Below are positions 52,053 to 60,633 of a DNA stretch of 64,000 nt, piece after piece. Origin of the DNA: Bordetella parapertussis (lineage in GTDB: Bacteria > Pseudomonadota > Gammaproteobacteria > Burkholderiales > Casimicrobiaceae); the NCBI GenBank assembly GCA_943331295.2, contig CALQLA020000022.1, positions 1 to 64,000 on the forward strand, in the 5' to 3' direction. The translations under genes were made by a program, and so were the position numbers. Numbering within the stretch: position 1 is the first letter of the stretch; each line of letters begins with the position of its first letter. The notes under the pieces are model-generated. The model did no database searches and was not told where the DNA came from. It saw only the letters and a list, made by a program, of their open reading frames with translations.

Positions 52053-53081
52053 ATGAGAGGTTTGCACCTGTCCGGCGCCATGCCATCCGCTGGCGCGTTC
52101 GCCGCACGTCGCGTGGTGCGATTTGGCATCGCGGCACTCGCCGTCGTGTCGGCGTTGGTCACGCCGCACGCGAGGGCGCAGACCCCTCCTGAACTGCCGG
52201 CCGTCATCCGGTTGGTCGTGCCGTTCCCTCCGGGTGGGAGCAACGACATTGCGGCGCGCATGATCGCCAGGCTGCTCGCGCCGCGTCTCAACCGGAACGT
52301 CGTCGTCGAGAACCGCGCGGGCGCCTCCGGATTCATCGGCGCCATGGCGGTCGCGCGCGCCCCGAAGGACGGGTCCGTGCTGTTGGTGGGCTCGGGAAGC
52401 CTCGTGAGCGCGGCGGCCACCAAGAACAACGTGACCGTGGACATCCTGAAGGACCTCACGCCAATCGCGATCCTGTCGGAGGCACCGCAGTTCATCCTCG
52501 TGCCCGCCGCGTCGCCGCTGCGGACGCCCGCCGATCTCGTTGCCGCCGCACGCGCGAATCCGGACACGATCACCAATGGATCCCCAGGCACGGGAACCAT
52601 GGGACACCTCGCCGGCGAACTCATCAACGACATGGCGAAGATCCAGATCAAGCACATTCCGTACACGGGGGGCGGCCCGGCGGCGATCGACCTCATCGCC
52701 GGCCGCCTCGACATCAACATCGTCTCCAACAGTGCGACAGCCGCGTTCGTCACCCAGGGCAAGCTGCGCCCGATCGCCATCACGCTGCCCAATCCGAGCC
52801 CCGACTTCCCCGGCGTGCCCACCGTCGCGTCGGTCGTCCCCGGATACGAGGTCACGCAATGGCAGGCCGTCTGGGCGCCGGCAGGCACGCCGGCCGCCAT
52901 CATCGAACGACTGAACCGCGAGATCAACGAGGTCGTCAAGGCGCCCGAATTCGCGGGCCCGCTGCGGGATGACGGAGGCGTCGCACTGTCGCTCACCCCT
53001 GCGCAGGCGGACGCCAAGGCACGTGCCGCCTACCAGATGTGGCGGACCCTCGCGAAGAACAACAACCTGATCATCGATTGA
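52053..53081 (+). CDS. Tripartite tricarboxylate transporter receptor (Bug/TctC family) 8
   Basis: Bug receptor of 342 residues. Signal peptide FGIAALAVVSALVTPHARAQ, then VIRLVVPFPPGGSNDIAARM, VVVENRAGASGFIGAMAVAR, KHIPYTGGGPAAIDLIAGRL, WQAVWAPAGTPAAIIERLNR. A close paralogue of receptor 7, and less close to receptor 3. Followed after 16 bases by the epimerase copy 2, so the two are one operon. Confidence 0.88.
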   Translation: MRGLHLSGAMPSAGAFAARRVVRFGIAALAVVSALVTPHARAQTPPELPAVIRLVVPFPPGGSNDIAARMIARLLAPRLNRNVVVENRAGASGFIGAMAVARAPKDGSVLLVGSGSLVSAAATKNNVTVDILKDLTPIAILSEAPQFILVPAASPLRTPADLVAAARANPDTITNGSPGTGTMGHLAGELINDMAKIQIKHIPYTGGGPAAIDLIAGRLDINIVSNSATAAFVTQGKLRPIAITLPNPSPDFPGVPTVASVVPGYEVTQWQAVWAPAGTPAAIIERLNREINEVVKAPEFAGPLRDDGGVALSLTPAQADAKARAAYQMWRTLAKNNNLIID

Positions 53082-53097
53082 AGGCAAGTCCCGACCC

Positions 53098-54087
53098 ATG
53101 CAGATCGAAGGCAAGCGGTTTCTCCTGACCGGCGGCGCCAGCATGATCGGCACGCACACCACCGAACTCCTGCTGGAACAAGGGGCGCGCGAGGTCGTGC
53201 TGTTCGACAACCTCTCGTTCGACAAGCCCGACGGCACCGTCGACGCGCTGTGCCGGACCGGTCGCGTCTCGCTGGTAGAGGGCGACGTGCTCGACGCGGC
53301 TGCGGTGCGCGAGGCCAGCGCCGGGATCGACGGCGTCTACTCGCTGGCCGGATTCATGTCCGCCGGAATCGCGAAGAATCCCGCGCTTGGCCTCGACGTG
53401 AACATACGCGGCACCCGGCACGTGCTGGAAGCCTGTGTTGCGCAGGGAGTGGGGCGGCTGGTGTTCGCGTCGTCCTCCGCCGCCTATGGTTACGGTGCGA
53501 TCGGAGGTGCGATCCGCGAGGACGAGCCCTTTCACTCCGACCGGGTTCCCGCCCCTCCTGCGCTGTACGGCGCGTCGAAGGTGATCGGGGAGCAACTCTG
53601 CCACCTGTACCGCGCGCAGCATGGCCTGCCCTTCGTGGCGCTGCGCTACTCCACGGTGTACGGCGAGCGCCAGCATTACCGCTCGACGAATGCGCTCTAC
53701 ATCATCGAGGCCTACGATCGCGTAGCGCGCGGCGAGCGCCCGATCCTCTATGGCGACGGCAGCGAGACCAAGGATTTCGTGTATGTGAGGGACGTCGCAC
53801 GTGCCAACGTACTCGCCATGCGCTCGGACGTCGCGGGCGAAACGTTCAACATCTCGGGCGGGCGCCCACTCACTACGCGCTACCTCGCGGAGACCATCAT
53901 CCGCCTCGCGGGTTCGTCGCTCGCGCCGGAGTACCGCGACCCGCCAACGGCAGGTTTCCGCATCACGACGGACGGGCCATTCCACTACGACAATACGAAG
54001 GCAAAGCGTGTGTTGGGGTGGGTGCCCGAGGTCTCGATCGAGGATGGCATCGAACGCATGATCGCATGGCGCCGCTCCGCTCCGTAG
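53098..54087 (+). CDS. NAD-dependent epimerase/dehydratase, copy 2
   Basis: Extended SDR of 329 residues. FLLTGGASMIGTHTTELLLE (GxxGxxG-like loop with Ala/Ser/Met in it), DGVYSLAGFMSAGIAKNPAL, VFASSSAAYGYG with catalytic Ser, YGASKVIGEQL (YxxxK), then ETKDFVYVRDVARANVLAMR. Complete catalytic triad. In operon with receptor 8. Paralogue of 39839, with the same DFVYVRDVA region. May dehydrogenate or epimerise a sugar acid or related ligand of the receptor. Confidence 0.85.
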   Translation: MQIEGKRFLLTGGASMIGTHTTELLLEQGAREVVLFDNLSFDKPDGTVDALCRTGRVSLVEGDVLDAAAVREASAGIDGVYSLAGFMSAGIAKNPALGLDVNIRGTRHVLEACVAQGVGRLVFASSSAAYGYGAIGGAIREDEPFHSDRVPAPPALYGASKVIGEQLCHLYRAQHGLPFVALRYSTVYGERQHYRSTNALYIIEAYDRVARGERPILYGDGSETKDFVYVRDVARANVLAMRSDVAGETFNISGGRPLTTRYLAETIIRLAGSSLAPEYRDPPTAGFRITTDGPFHYDNTKAKRVLGWVPEVSIEDGIERMIAWRRSAP

Positions 54088-54402
54088 AGAAGGGATGCGG
54101 AACACGTTCGCGGCCGCATACTCGGAACGGGCAAACGCTCTTGTAAGTGTCGTGCGAAGCCGCAGTCGCTAGTCGCACCCGTCACGAGATCCTGACGAGT
54201 GGTGACCCTTCGCCAGGCCGACCGCTGTCGCGGGACCAGACTCCACCTTGCGACGCACCGCCGTTCCGGATCAACGCGATGCACTCGTCCAACTGCTGCA
54301 GACAACGCACGCCATGCCATGCGGCGCCGCTGCCGCAACAGCGCAGTGCGGCGCATTCCGTGACAACGCACGTCGTTGTCCCACCCGACAGCTGCCTTCA
54401 GG

Positions 54403-55383
54403 CTACTCCGGCTTTATGCCTGCGGTCGCGACCACCTTCTTCCAAAGCGCGATCTCATCCTCGACGAAGCGCGTGAACTGCGGCGAGGTGCTGCCAACGG
54501 GGCGCGCCCCCTGCCTCGCGAAGGCCTCGCGCAGCGACGGGCTCGTAAGCGCCTTCGCGACCTCCTGCTCGAGACGCGTGACGATCTCCTTTGGGGTACC
54601 GGCCGGCACGAAGATGCCGAACCAGTAGCTCGTGCGGAAGTCGGGGAGCCCGCTTTCCGCGAACGTGGGGACCTTGGGCAGCACGGGGGTGCGCTCCTTG
54701 CCCGTGACCGCCAGTGGCTCGACCTTGCCGGAGGCGATGTAGGGAGCGCCCGTGGCCACGCTGCTCAGGACGAGATCGACGCGGCCTGCGACGAGTTCTG
54801 GAATGGAGGCGGCCGCGCCCTTGAACGGTACGTGCAGCATTTTCGTGCCAGTCAGGGTCTGGAACCACTCGAGCGGCAGGTGCGACGACGAGCCCTGTCC
54901 CGCCGTCCCGAACGAGACGCCCTCAGGCTTCGCCTTCGCGAGGACGATGAGTTCCTGCACCGTTTTCGCCGGAAAGCCGCTACGGGCCATGAGCACGGCA
55001 GCCGCTTCGGCGTATTGGGTGACCGGCACGAGATCCTTCACGGGATCATAGGGCAGCTTCGCGAAGATCGCCGGCACCATCCCATATGACGTCTCGGTGA
55101 TGAGTATCGTGTAGCCATCCGGCGCGGACTTCGCCACGGTGTCGACGCCGATGGTCCCGCTGGCACCGAGCTTGTTCTCGACCAGCACGGGTTGCCCAAG
55201 CTGATCGGAGAGTTCCTTGGCGACGAGACGCGCCGACGAATCCGTGAAAGCGCCGGGCGAAAAGGGAACGATGACGCGGATGGGCTTCGTCGGCCAAGCG
55301 GGCGACTGGGCTCCGACCGGCTGCAAGGACACGCATGCAGCCGCGATGGCCACGCCGCAGGCAACTGCCAAATGACGAAACAT
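54403..55383 (-). CDS. Tripartite tricarboxylate transporter receptor (Bug/TctC family) 9
   Basis: Bug receptor of 326 residues. Signal peptide FRHLAVACGVAIAAACVSLQ and PVGAQ, then IRVIVPFSPGAFTDSSARLV, VLVENKLGASGTIGVDTVAK and LHVPFKGAAASIPELVAGRV. ATG behind GGAGGATCGAC. The ligand loop PGAFTDSSA lacks the usual GG, unlike the other receptors. Single gene behind operator copy 12. Confidence 0.87.
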   Translation of the reverse strand: MFRHLAVACGVAIAAACVSLQPVGAQSPAWPTKPIRVIVPFSPGAFTDSSARLVAKELSDQLGQPVLVENKLGASGTIGVDTVAKSAPDGYTILITETSYGMVPAIFAKLPYDPVKDLVPVTQYAEAAAVLMARSGFPAKTVQELIVLAKAKPEGVSFGTAGQGSSSHLPLEWFQTLTGTKMLHVPFKGAAASIPELVAGRVDLVLSSVATGAPYIASGKVEPLAVTGKERTPVLPKVPTFAESGLPDFRTSYWFGIFVPAGTPKEIVTRLEQEVAKALTSPSLREAFARQGARPVGSTSPQFTRFVEDEIALWKKVVATAGIKPE

Positions 55384-55825
55384 GTCGATCCTCCGATACC
55401 GGCAGACCGCCGGCCCGTAAGGATTGAACATTTTCCCGCATTATGCAACCTCTTACTGTACGGACGAAGGCACCCGACTGCCGAGTCTGGGCTCCGGTTG
55501 GGCATGACTCGTTCAGGCGTTTGTGCAAGCTTTCAGCACTTCGCCGGCCCTGCGATATCGCTCGTCAGTAGCGCGCTCCATCCATTCGACGGCCATATTG
55601 GGGGAAAGCGCGACCAGGGGAAGCAGCGGCGCGCTGCTATCTGCTGAGTCACCATAGCCTCGATGTTGCCGCCAAGGGCGTCGTGGCTCTGCGACGCCAC
55701 CTGGAGGCCGCGTGGCCGGCATCCAGAACCGTTCCCGCCTTCGTGTGACCCTACGTCCGCCGTCACGCGACCGCGGGCTCGCGCAATGACAGGGACAGCG
55801 CGGGCCCGTACGGCGGGCCGGAACG
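55384..55825. other. Intergenic region receptor 9 / lactonase
   Basis: 442 bases holding operator copy 12 near its left end. Beyond the operator I see only shadow frames. This marks the right edge of the operator-bearing supercluster. Confidence 0.5.
55433..55449 (-). promoter_or_regulatory. 17-bp operator copy 12
   Basis: Minus strand GTTGCATAATGCGGGAA, followed by AATGTTCA. It lies 50 bases upstream of receptor 9. The last base departs from consensus (A for Y). Confidence 0.6.
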
Positions 55826-56743
55826 TTAGAGGTGGGAGTACAGCCGCAGGCCCGGCGCCGGCATGTCGGCCTGCAGCAGCGTGCCGCTCTCCGACTCGGT
55901 GATGAACAGCGTTCGACCGTCGGGTCCGCCGAACGCCATGTTGGTCGTGTGGTGGCCGACGGTGGACTGGATGCGCGCCATCGGTTCGCCGCGCTTGCTG
56001 AACAGCCACACCGCGCCGATGCCGATGTGCGCCACCGCGAGGTTGCCCTCGCTGTCCACCGCCAGGCCGTCGGGGCCGCCGCCCCCGGAGAGCTGGATGT
56101 AGTTGCCGACCTTGGCCACGGTGCCGTCGGCCATCAGCGGCACCCGCCACACTGCGTTGGCGCGCGTGACCGCGACGTAGAGCATGGTCTCGGCGGGGTC
56201 GAGCGCGATGCCGTTCGGGCTCGGGATATTGTCGAGGAGGCAGTCGATGCGGCCGTCGGCGCGCACGCGGAAGACCCGTCCCGTCGGATCGTGCAGTCCG
56301 GTAAGGCCCTGGTCGGTGAAATACAGGTCGCCGTTGCTGGCGAACACGAGGTCGTTCACCGCCTTGAAGCGCTCCAGCCGCACCCGCGTCAGGAACGGCT
56401 CCACGCGGCAGGTCACCGGGTCCAGCACCATGATGCCGTGGGCGTAGTCCGCGATGAAGATGCGGCCGTCGCGATGGATGGCGAGGCCGTTGGGCTCGCC
56501 GTCGTACTCGACCGCGATGCTGAACTGCCCGTCGGGCGAGACGCGGAAGATCCGGCCGTACGGCAGGTCGACCAGCCACAGCGTGCCGTCGCGATCGAAG
56601 GCCGGCCCCTCGATCAGCGAGTGCTCGGGATGCACACCCGGCTGTCCGCGATGCCAGGCGGAGTTGTGGCCGGTCCTGCGCATCGCATCGGGCACGCGCG
56701 AGAAGGTGCGGGTCGGCAGGACGGGCGGGGCATTGAAGAACAT
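55826..56743 (-). CDS. SMP-30/gluconolactonase/LRE family protein
   Basis: Six-bladed beta-propeller lactonase of 305 residues. Metal-binding Glu in LIEGPAFDRDGTLWLVDLPY, Asn in AVNDLVFASNGDLYFTDQG, NIPSPNGIALDPAETMLYVA and GPDGLAVDSEGNLAVAHIG with the final Asp. It hydrolyses sugar-acid lactones. No signal peptide, so cytoplasmic. It lies four bases after the TRAP large permease gene in a leftward operon, which fits conversion of an imported four-carbon sugar lactone to the acid used by the kinase gene nearby. Confidence 0.88.
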   Translation of the reverse strand: MFFNAPPVLPTRTFSRVPDAMRRTGHNSAWHRGQPGVHPEHSLIEGPAFDRDGTLWLVDLPYGRIFRVSPDGQFSIAVEYDGEPNGLAIHRDGRIFIADYAHGIMVLDPVTCRVEPFLTRVRLERFKAVNDLVFASNGDLYFTDQGLTGLHDPTGRVFRVRADGRIDCLLDNIPSPNGIALDPAETMLYVAVTRANAVWRVPLMADGTVAKVGNYIQLSGGGGPDGLAVDSEGNLAVAHIGIGAVWLFSKRGEPMARIQSTVGHHTTNMAFGGPDGRTLFITESESGTLLQADMPAPGLRLYSHL

Positions 56744-56747
56744 GGCG

Positions 56748-58055
56748 TCAGGTCGCTTTCATCATGGCGGGCAGCCACAGGGCGATGCCCGGAAAGGCGT
56801 AGAGCAGGAACGCGAAGGCGGAAATCATCAGCGTGTAAGGCATCGAAGCCCAGGCGACTTCGCCGAGACTGCGGTCGCTTGCGATCGACTGGATGGCGAA
56901 CAGGTTGAGCCCCATCGGCGGCGTCAGCGCTCCCAGTTCGATGAACACCACGATGATCACGCCCACCCAGACGCCGTCGAAACCCATGGTCACGAACGAC
57001 GGGTAGAGCAGCGGCACCGTGAGCAGCATGATCGACAGGCCGTCGATGAACATGCCGACGATCAGGTACACGACGAACAGCAGGCAGAAGAAGACGAGGC
57101 GCGAGAGGCCGAGGTCCGCCAGCCCGTGCGCGAGGCCCTGGCCGATGCCCGAGGTGACCACGGCGAAGTTCAGGATCTGCGCATTGAGCGTGATGAACAT
57201 CACGACGCCGCTGGTGACGACGGCATTGCGCAGCGCTTCGACGAGGCGCGCCCGGGTGAGCTCGCCGTATGCGAGCGCCATCGCGAACGCGAGCAGGCAG
57301 CCCAGCGCCGAGGCCTCCGTCGGCGTGACCAGGCCGAAGTACATGCTGCCGATCACCGCGGCGATCAATGCGACCACGGGAATGGCGTCGAGGCTCGCGC
57401 GCCACTTTTCCGGCCCCGACGCCGGCGGGTCCGGCGGCGGTATCAGCGACGGCGTCATCCACACCCGCACGGCGACGTAGCCCATGAAGATCGCGGCGAG
57501 CGCGAGCCCCGGGATCACGCCGGCCATGAACAGGTCGATCACCGACACCTGCGTCATCGACGCATACACGATCATCGGGATCGAAGGCGGGATCAGGATG
57601 CCGAGGCAGCCGCCGCCGGTCAGCGTGCCGATCGTCAGGCGGTCGGAATAGCCGCGCTTGCGCATCTCGGGAATCGCCACGGTGCCGACCGTCATCGCCG
57701 TCGCCACCGACGAGCCGGCGATCGCGGAAAAAATCGCGCACCCGACGATATTGGTCTGCGCGAGGCCGCCGGGCAGTCGCCGCAGCAGCACCGCGACGCC
57801 GTTGTAGAAGCGATTGGAAATCCCGCTGCGCAGGATGATCTCGCCCATCAGCACGAACAGCGGGATCGAGACCAGCGTGAACGTGTTGGTCGTGTTCCAG
57901 ACGATGTCGCCGAGCGAAAGCCAGAGCTGGGTGCCGGAGACGAGGCTGATGCCGATGATGCCGACCAGCCCTATCGCCGCGCCGATGCCGACGCCGCCCA
58001 GCAGGAAGCCGAGCAGCAGCACCCCGTAGATGGCCAGTGCGATCTGCCAGCTCAT
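56748..58055 (-). CDS. TRAP transporter large permease (DctM family)
   Basis: Membrane protein of 435 residues with about twelve hydrophobic segments, typical of TRAP DctM. Motifs: IPLFVLMGEIILRSGISNRF, IFSAIAGSSVATAMTVGTVA, GGGCLGILIPPSIPMIVYA, and LGALTPPMGLNLFAIQ near the end. It forms the sodium-driven channel with the DctQ protein and receives substrate from DctP. ATGA overlap with the upstream dctQ gives translational coupling. The long frame upstream to 58421 is a shadow of dctQ. Confidence 0.92.
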   Translation of the reverse strand: MSWQIALAIYGVLLLGFLLGGVGIGAAIGLVGIIGISLVSGTQLWLSLGDIVWNTTNTFTLVSIPLFVLMGEIILRSGISNRFYNGVAVLLRRLPGGLAQTNIVGCAIFSAIAGSSVATAMTVGTVAIPEMRKRGYSDRLTIGTLTGGGCLGILIPPSIPMIVYASMTQVSVIDLFMAGVIPGLALAAIFMGYVAVRVWMTPSLIPPPDPPASGPEKWRASLDAIPVVALIAAVIGSMYFGLVTPTEASALGCLLAFAMALAYGELTRARLVEALRNAVVTSGVVMFITLNAQILNFAVVTSGIGQGLAHGLADLGLSRLVFFCLLFVVYLIVGMFIDGLSIMLLTVPLLYPSFVTMGFDGVWVGVIIVVFIELGALTPPMGLNLFAIQSIASDRSLGEVAWASMPYTLMISAFAFLLYAFPGIALWLPAMMKAT

Positions 58056-58600
58056 TCGTAGGACGTCGGTTGCGGCGCGTTGCTCTCCGCGACCGGGATG
58101 CGCCCCAGCGCCTGCAGCAGCGACGTCACGCCGGAATGGAAAAAGGCCAGCAGGAGCAGGGCGAAGCCGGCCGGCATGATCGCCTGCGGAAGATAGAGCG
58201 GCGTCTGCGACGGCTGGATCGACAGCGTTTCGAACGTCACGCTGCCGCGAAACGTCTCCCACGTGGCATAGAGGAGCACGGCGGAGAGCATCGCGCCCAG
58301 CACTGCCGCCGCGGCGTCCATCCCGGCCCGCACGCGTGGCGACAGCCGGTGGCGCAGCGAATCGACGCGCAGGAACCGGTCGCTGCGCTGCGCGTAGAGG
58401 AAGCAGCACATCGTCATCCACGTGAACAGGTAGCCGGCGTACTCGTCGGCAACCTGCGTGGAGGTCTTCAAGAGCGCGCGCGACCCGATTTCGGCGCCCA
58501 TCAGCAACACCATCAGCAGCAGCATCACCGCCGACACGGCGATGAGCAGGTCGCCGAACCGGTCAAGCAGGCGGCCCAGCCGCATCCAGGCGGACATCAC
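58052..58600 (-). CDS. TRAP transporter small permease (DctQ family)
   Basis: Membrane protein of 182 residues with four hydrophobic segments (DLLIAVSAVMLLLMVLLMGA, YAGYLFTWMTMCCFLYAQRS, AAAVLGAMLSAVLLYATWET and AIMPAGFALLLLAFFHSG), the usual DctQ layout. EYAGYLFTWMTM fits the family core. It lies between dctP (16 bases) and dctM (overlap) and forms the permease complex with them. Confidence 0.9.
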   Translation of the reverse strand: MMSAWMRLGRLLDRFGDLLIAVSAVMLLLMVLLMGAEIGSRALLKTSTQVADEYAGYLFTWMTMCCFLYAQRSDRFLRVDSLRHRLSPRVRAGMDAAAAVLGAMLSAVLLYATWETFRGSVTFETLSIQPSQTPLYLPQAIMPAGFALLLLAFFHSGVTSLLQALGRIPVAESNAPQPTSYE

Positions 58601-58616
58601 GACCGGGCCCGGTCGC

Positions 58617-59618
58617 TCAGCGGCACGCTTCGAGCGCGGCAGCGAGCATCTTCTCCGCGACCGGACCGTTCTTGGTCGTCCACTCCGTCCACATCGGCCG
58701 CGTGACCGAGCGGAACTTCTCCATGTCCTGCGGCGTCGGTTCGAGCAGCGTCACGCCCTTCTCGGCGAGCACCTTGCGCGCGTTCTTGTCGGCCTCGATC
58801 AGCGCTGCGCGATACTTGGGCGCCCACTCCTTGGTCTTGTCGAGCAGGAGCTGGCGCAGGTCGGCCGGCAGCTTGGCCAGTTCCGCCTCGTTGACGGCCA
58901 CGATCTGGTGCGCGAGCGTCAGGTTGATCATGTAGCCCATCTTGGTCACTTCATTGAACTTCCAGTCGAGCGCGGGAACCGCAGCGGTGAACGCGCCGTC
59001 GACCACGCCGCGCTGCAGCGCGGGAATGACTTCGGCCGGCGTGATCGTGACACCCGATCCTCCCAGCAGTTTCATCATGTCGGCCTGCTCGCGGTTCCAC
59101 GAGCGCACCTTCAGGTTCTTCAGTCCGTCGATCCCGGCGATGGGCTTGACGAGCCACAGCTGCTGCGGCGGCATCACCCACTGCATGATCGAGCGCGTCT
59201 TGAACTTCTTGGTGAGCACCGCCTCGATGTCGGCCGCGACCGCGGGCGCAGCCTTGTCGTAGAACTTTTCCATCGACGTGCACGCGAAGGGCATCGCGAA
59301 GGCATTGAGCTCAGGCACGTCGCCGGCGACGAAGCCGAACGCCACGTCGCCCATCTGGATCTGGTCGGTGGCGACCGCACGCAGCACGTCGGCCGCCTTG
59401 TAGGGCAGCTCGCCGGAAGCGTAGACCTGGATCTTCAGCCGCTGCTTGCTCGCCTTGTAGATGTCCTCGGCGAATTCCTTGTGCAGCTCGGTCGGCTTAT
59501 CGTTGGCGGCGAAGTAGGTGTAGAACTTCCATTCGACTTCGGCCGCCGTGGCGGACGCGGAAAACGCCAGCGCGGACGCGACGACGAGCCCGGGCAGCAT
59601 GCGGAATGCGATCTTCAA
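58617..59618 (-). CDS. TRAP transporter substrate-binding protein (DctP family)
   Basis: Periplasmic receptor of 333 residues. TTG start with AGGAGG seven bases upstream; signal peptide MLPGLVVASALAFSASATAA. Core: TELHKEFAEDIYKASKQRLK, QIQMGDVAFGFVAGDVPELN, then LKNLKVRSWNREQADMMKLL with the Arg that binds the substrate carboxylate in TRAP receptors, and VIPALQRGVVDGAFTAAVPA. It is first in the leftward TRAP operon, opposite the DeoR regulator. Substrate likely threonate or erythronate from context. Confidence 0.9.
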   Translation of the reverse strand: MKIAFRMLPGLVVASALAFSASATAAEVEWKFYTYFAANDKPTELHKEFAEDIYKASKQRLKIQVYASGELPYKAADVLRAVATDQIQMGDVAFGFVAGDVPELNAFAMPFACTSMEKFYDKAAPAVAADIEAVLTKKFKTRSIMQWVMPPQQLWLVKPIAGIDGLKNLKVRSWNREQADMMKLLGGSGVTITPAEVIPALQRGVVDGAFTAAVPALDWKFNEVTKMGYMINLTLAHQIVAVNEAELAKLPADLRQLLLDKTKEWAPKYRAALIEADKNARKVLAEKGVTLLEPTPQDMEKFRSVTRPMWTEWTTKNGPVAEKMLAAALEACR

Positions 59619-59742
59619 GGGAACTCCTCCTGGGGTGAAAGGATGCGCGGGCAGCCCGCGGGACGGCGCATGGAGCCGACACGCGCCTGGCGCGCGGTTT
59701 CTTCTTGCATCGGCGCGAAATCGTCGCACGACAAATTTCCAA

Positions 59743-59771
59743 TGTCAATCAAGTTGTGGAATACTTTGACG
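59743..59771. promoter_or_regulatory. Inverted repeat GTCAA-N17-TTGAC upstream of the DeoR gene
   Basis: GTCAA at 59744-59748 and TTGAC at 59766-59770 are reverse complements in the 157-base region between dctP and the DeoR gene. It may be the operator for the local regulator, controlling both the TRAP operon and the kinase operon. Confidence 0.4.
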
Positions 59772-59775
59772 TAAT

Positions 59776-60633
59776 ATGACCAAACGTGAGCACCCGCCAG
59801 CGCCGTCGGCCCGCGCGACCAGGCCGTCGCGCGGCCGCCGCGGGCGGGTCGAGCTGATCCCGGCCGAGCGGCACGCGCGGCTGCTGGAAATACTGCGAAT
59901 ACGCCGCGCCGCGTCGATACACGAGCTGGCTGCGCTGCTGGGCGGATCGGCCAGCACCGTTCGCCGCGACCTCGAGTACCTGGCCGAGCGTGGCGCCCTC
60001 ACGCGCTCGTTCGGCGGCGCGGCGCTGAACGAGGCGGCGGCGAGCACGTTCGAGCCGGACGCGGAGATCGCAGAGCACCTCGAGCGCGGCGAGAAGCAGC
60101 TGATCGGCCGCTACGCCGCGGGCCTCATCGCTTTCGACCAGTCGGTGATCTTCGACAGCAGCTCCACGGTGCTCGAGGCGGCGCGCGCCTTCGTCGAGCG
60201 CCGCATCCCCGCGACGGCTGTCACCAACGACCTCGGCATCGCCCGCGTCCTCGCCGCCGCGCGGGACTTGCGCGTCGTCGTGCTCGGCGGCGCCGTCCGT
60301 CCGCGGTCGGGCACGCTGCTCGGCGAGCCCGCCGAGCGCCTGCTCGGCGAGTTGCACGTCGATCTCGCGCTGCTCGGCACGCACGCCATCACCGGCGACC
60401 TGCTCACCGAGACTTCGCTCGACCTCGCGCGAGTCAAGCGCGCGATGATCAGGTCGGCGCGCCGAACCGTCGTGCTCGCCGACCACACCAAGTTTCGCGA
60501 GCCCGCGCTCGCGAAGATCTGCACGGCGGCCGAGGTGTCCGCGGTGATCACGACGCGCAAGGCCGGCCGCGCCGCGCTGGCGCAACTGCGCGACGCCGGC
60601 ATCGAGGTTCACTTCGCGGACGGGTCGGCGTAG
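59776..60633 (+). CDS. DeoR/GlpR family transcriptional regulator
   Basis: DeoR-type repressor of 285 residues. A basic N-terminal arm precedes the HTH (HARLLEILRIRRAASIHELA and then GSASTVRRDLEYLAERGALT). The sugar-phosphate sensor domain follows: VIFDSSSTVLEAARAF, AVTNDLGIARVLA, VVVLGGAVRPRSGTLLGEPA, VVLADHTKFREPALAK. Such proteins are relieved by phosphorylated sugar intermediates. Its stop abuts the kinase ATG (60634), so regulator, kinase and dehydrogenase form one operon. Confidence 0.9.
   Translation: MTKREHPPAPSARATRPSRGRRGRVELIPAERHARLLEILRIRRAASIHELAALLGGSASTVRRDLEYLAERGALTRSFGGAALNEAAASTFEPDAEIAEHLERGEKQLIGRYAAGLIAFDQSVIFDSSSTVLEAARAFVERRIPATAVTNDLGIARVLAAARDLRVVVLGGAVRPRSGTLLGEPAERLLGELHVDLALLGTHAITGDLLTETSLDLARVKRAMIRSARRTVVLADHTKFREPALAKICTAAEVSAVITTRKAGRAALAQLRDAGIEVHFADGSA

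Noticed and set aside
10169-55449. The repeated element as a transposon end or REP repeat
   Set aside because: Copies are only 17 bases, diverged, not in coding regions and tied to gene starts; no target duplications or long flanking identity.
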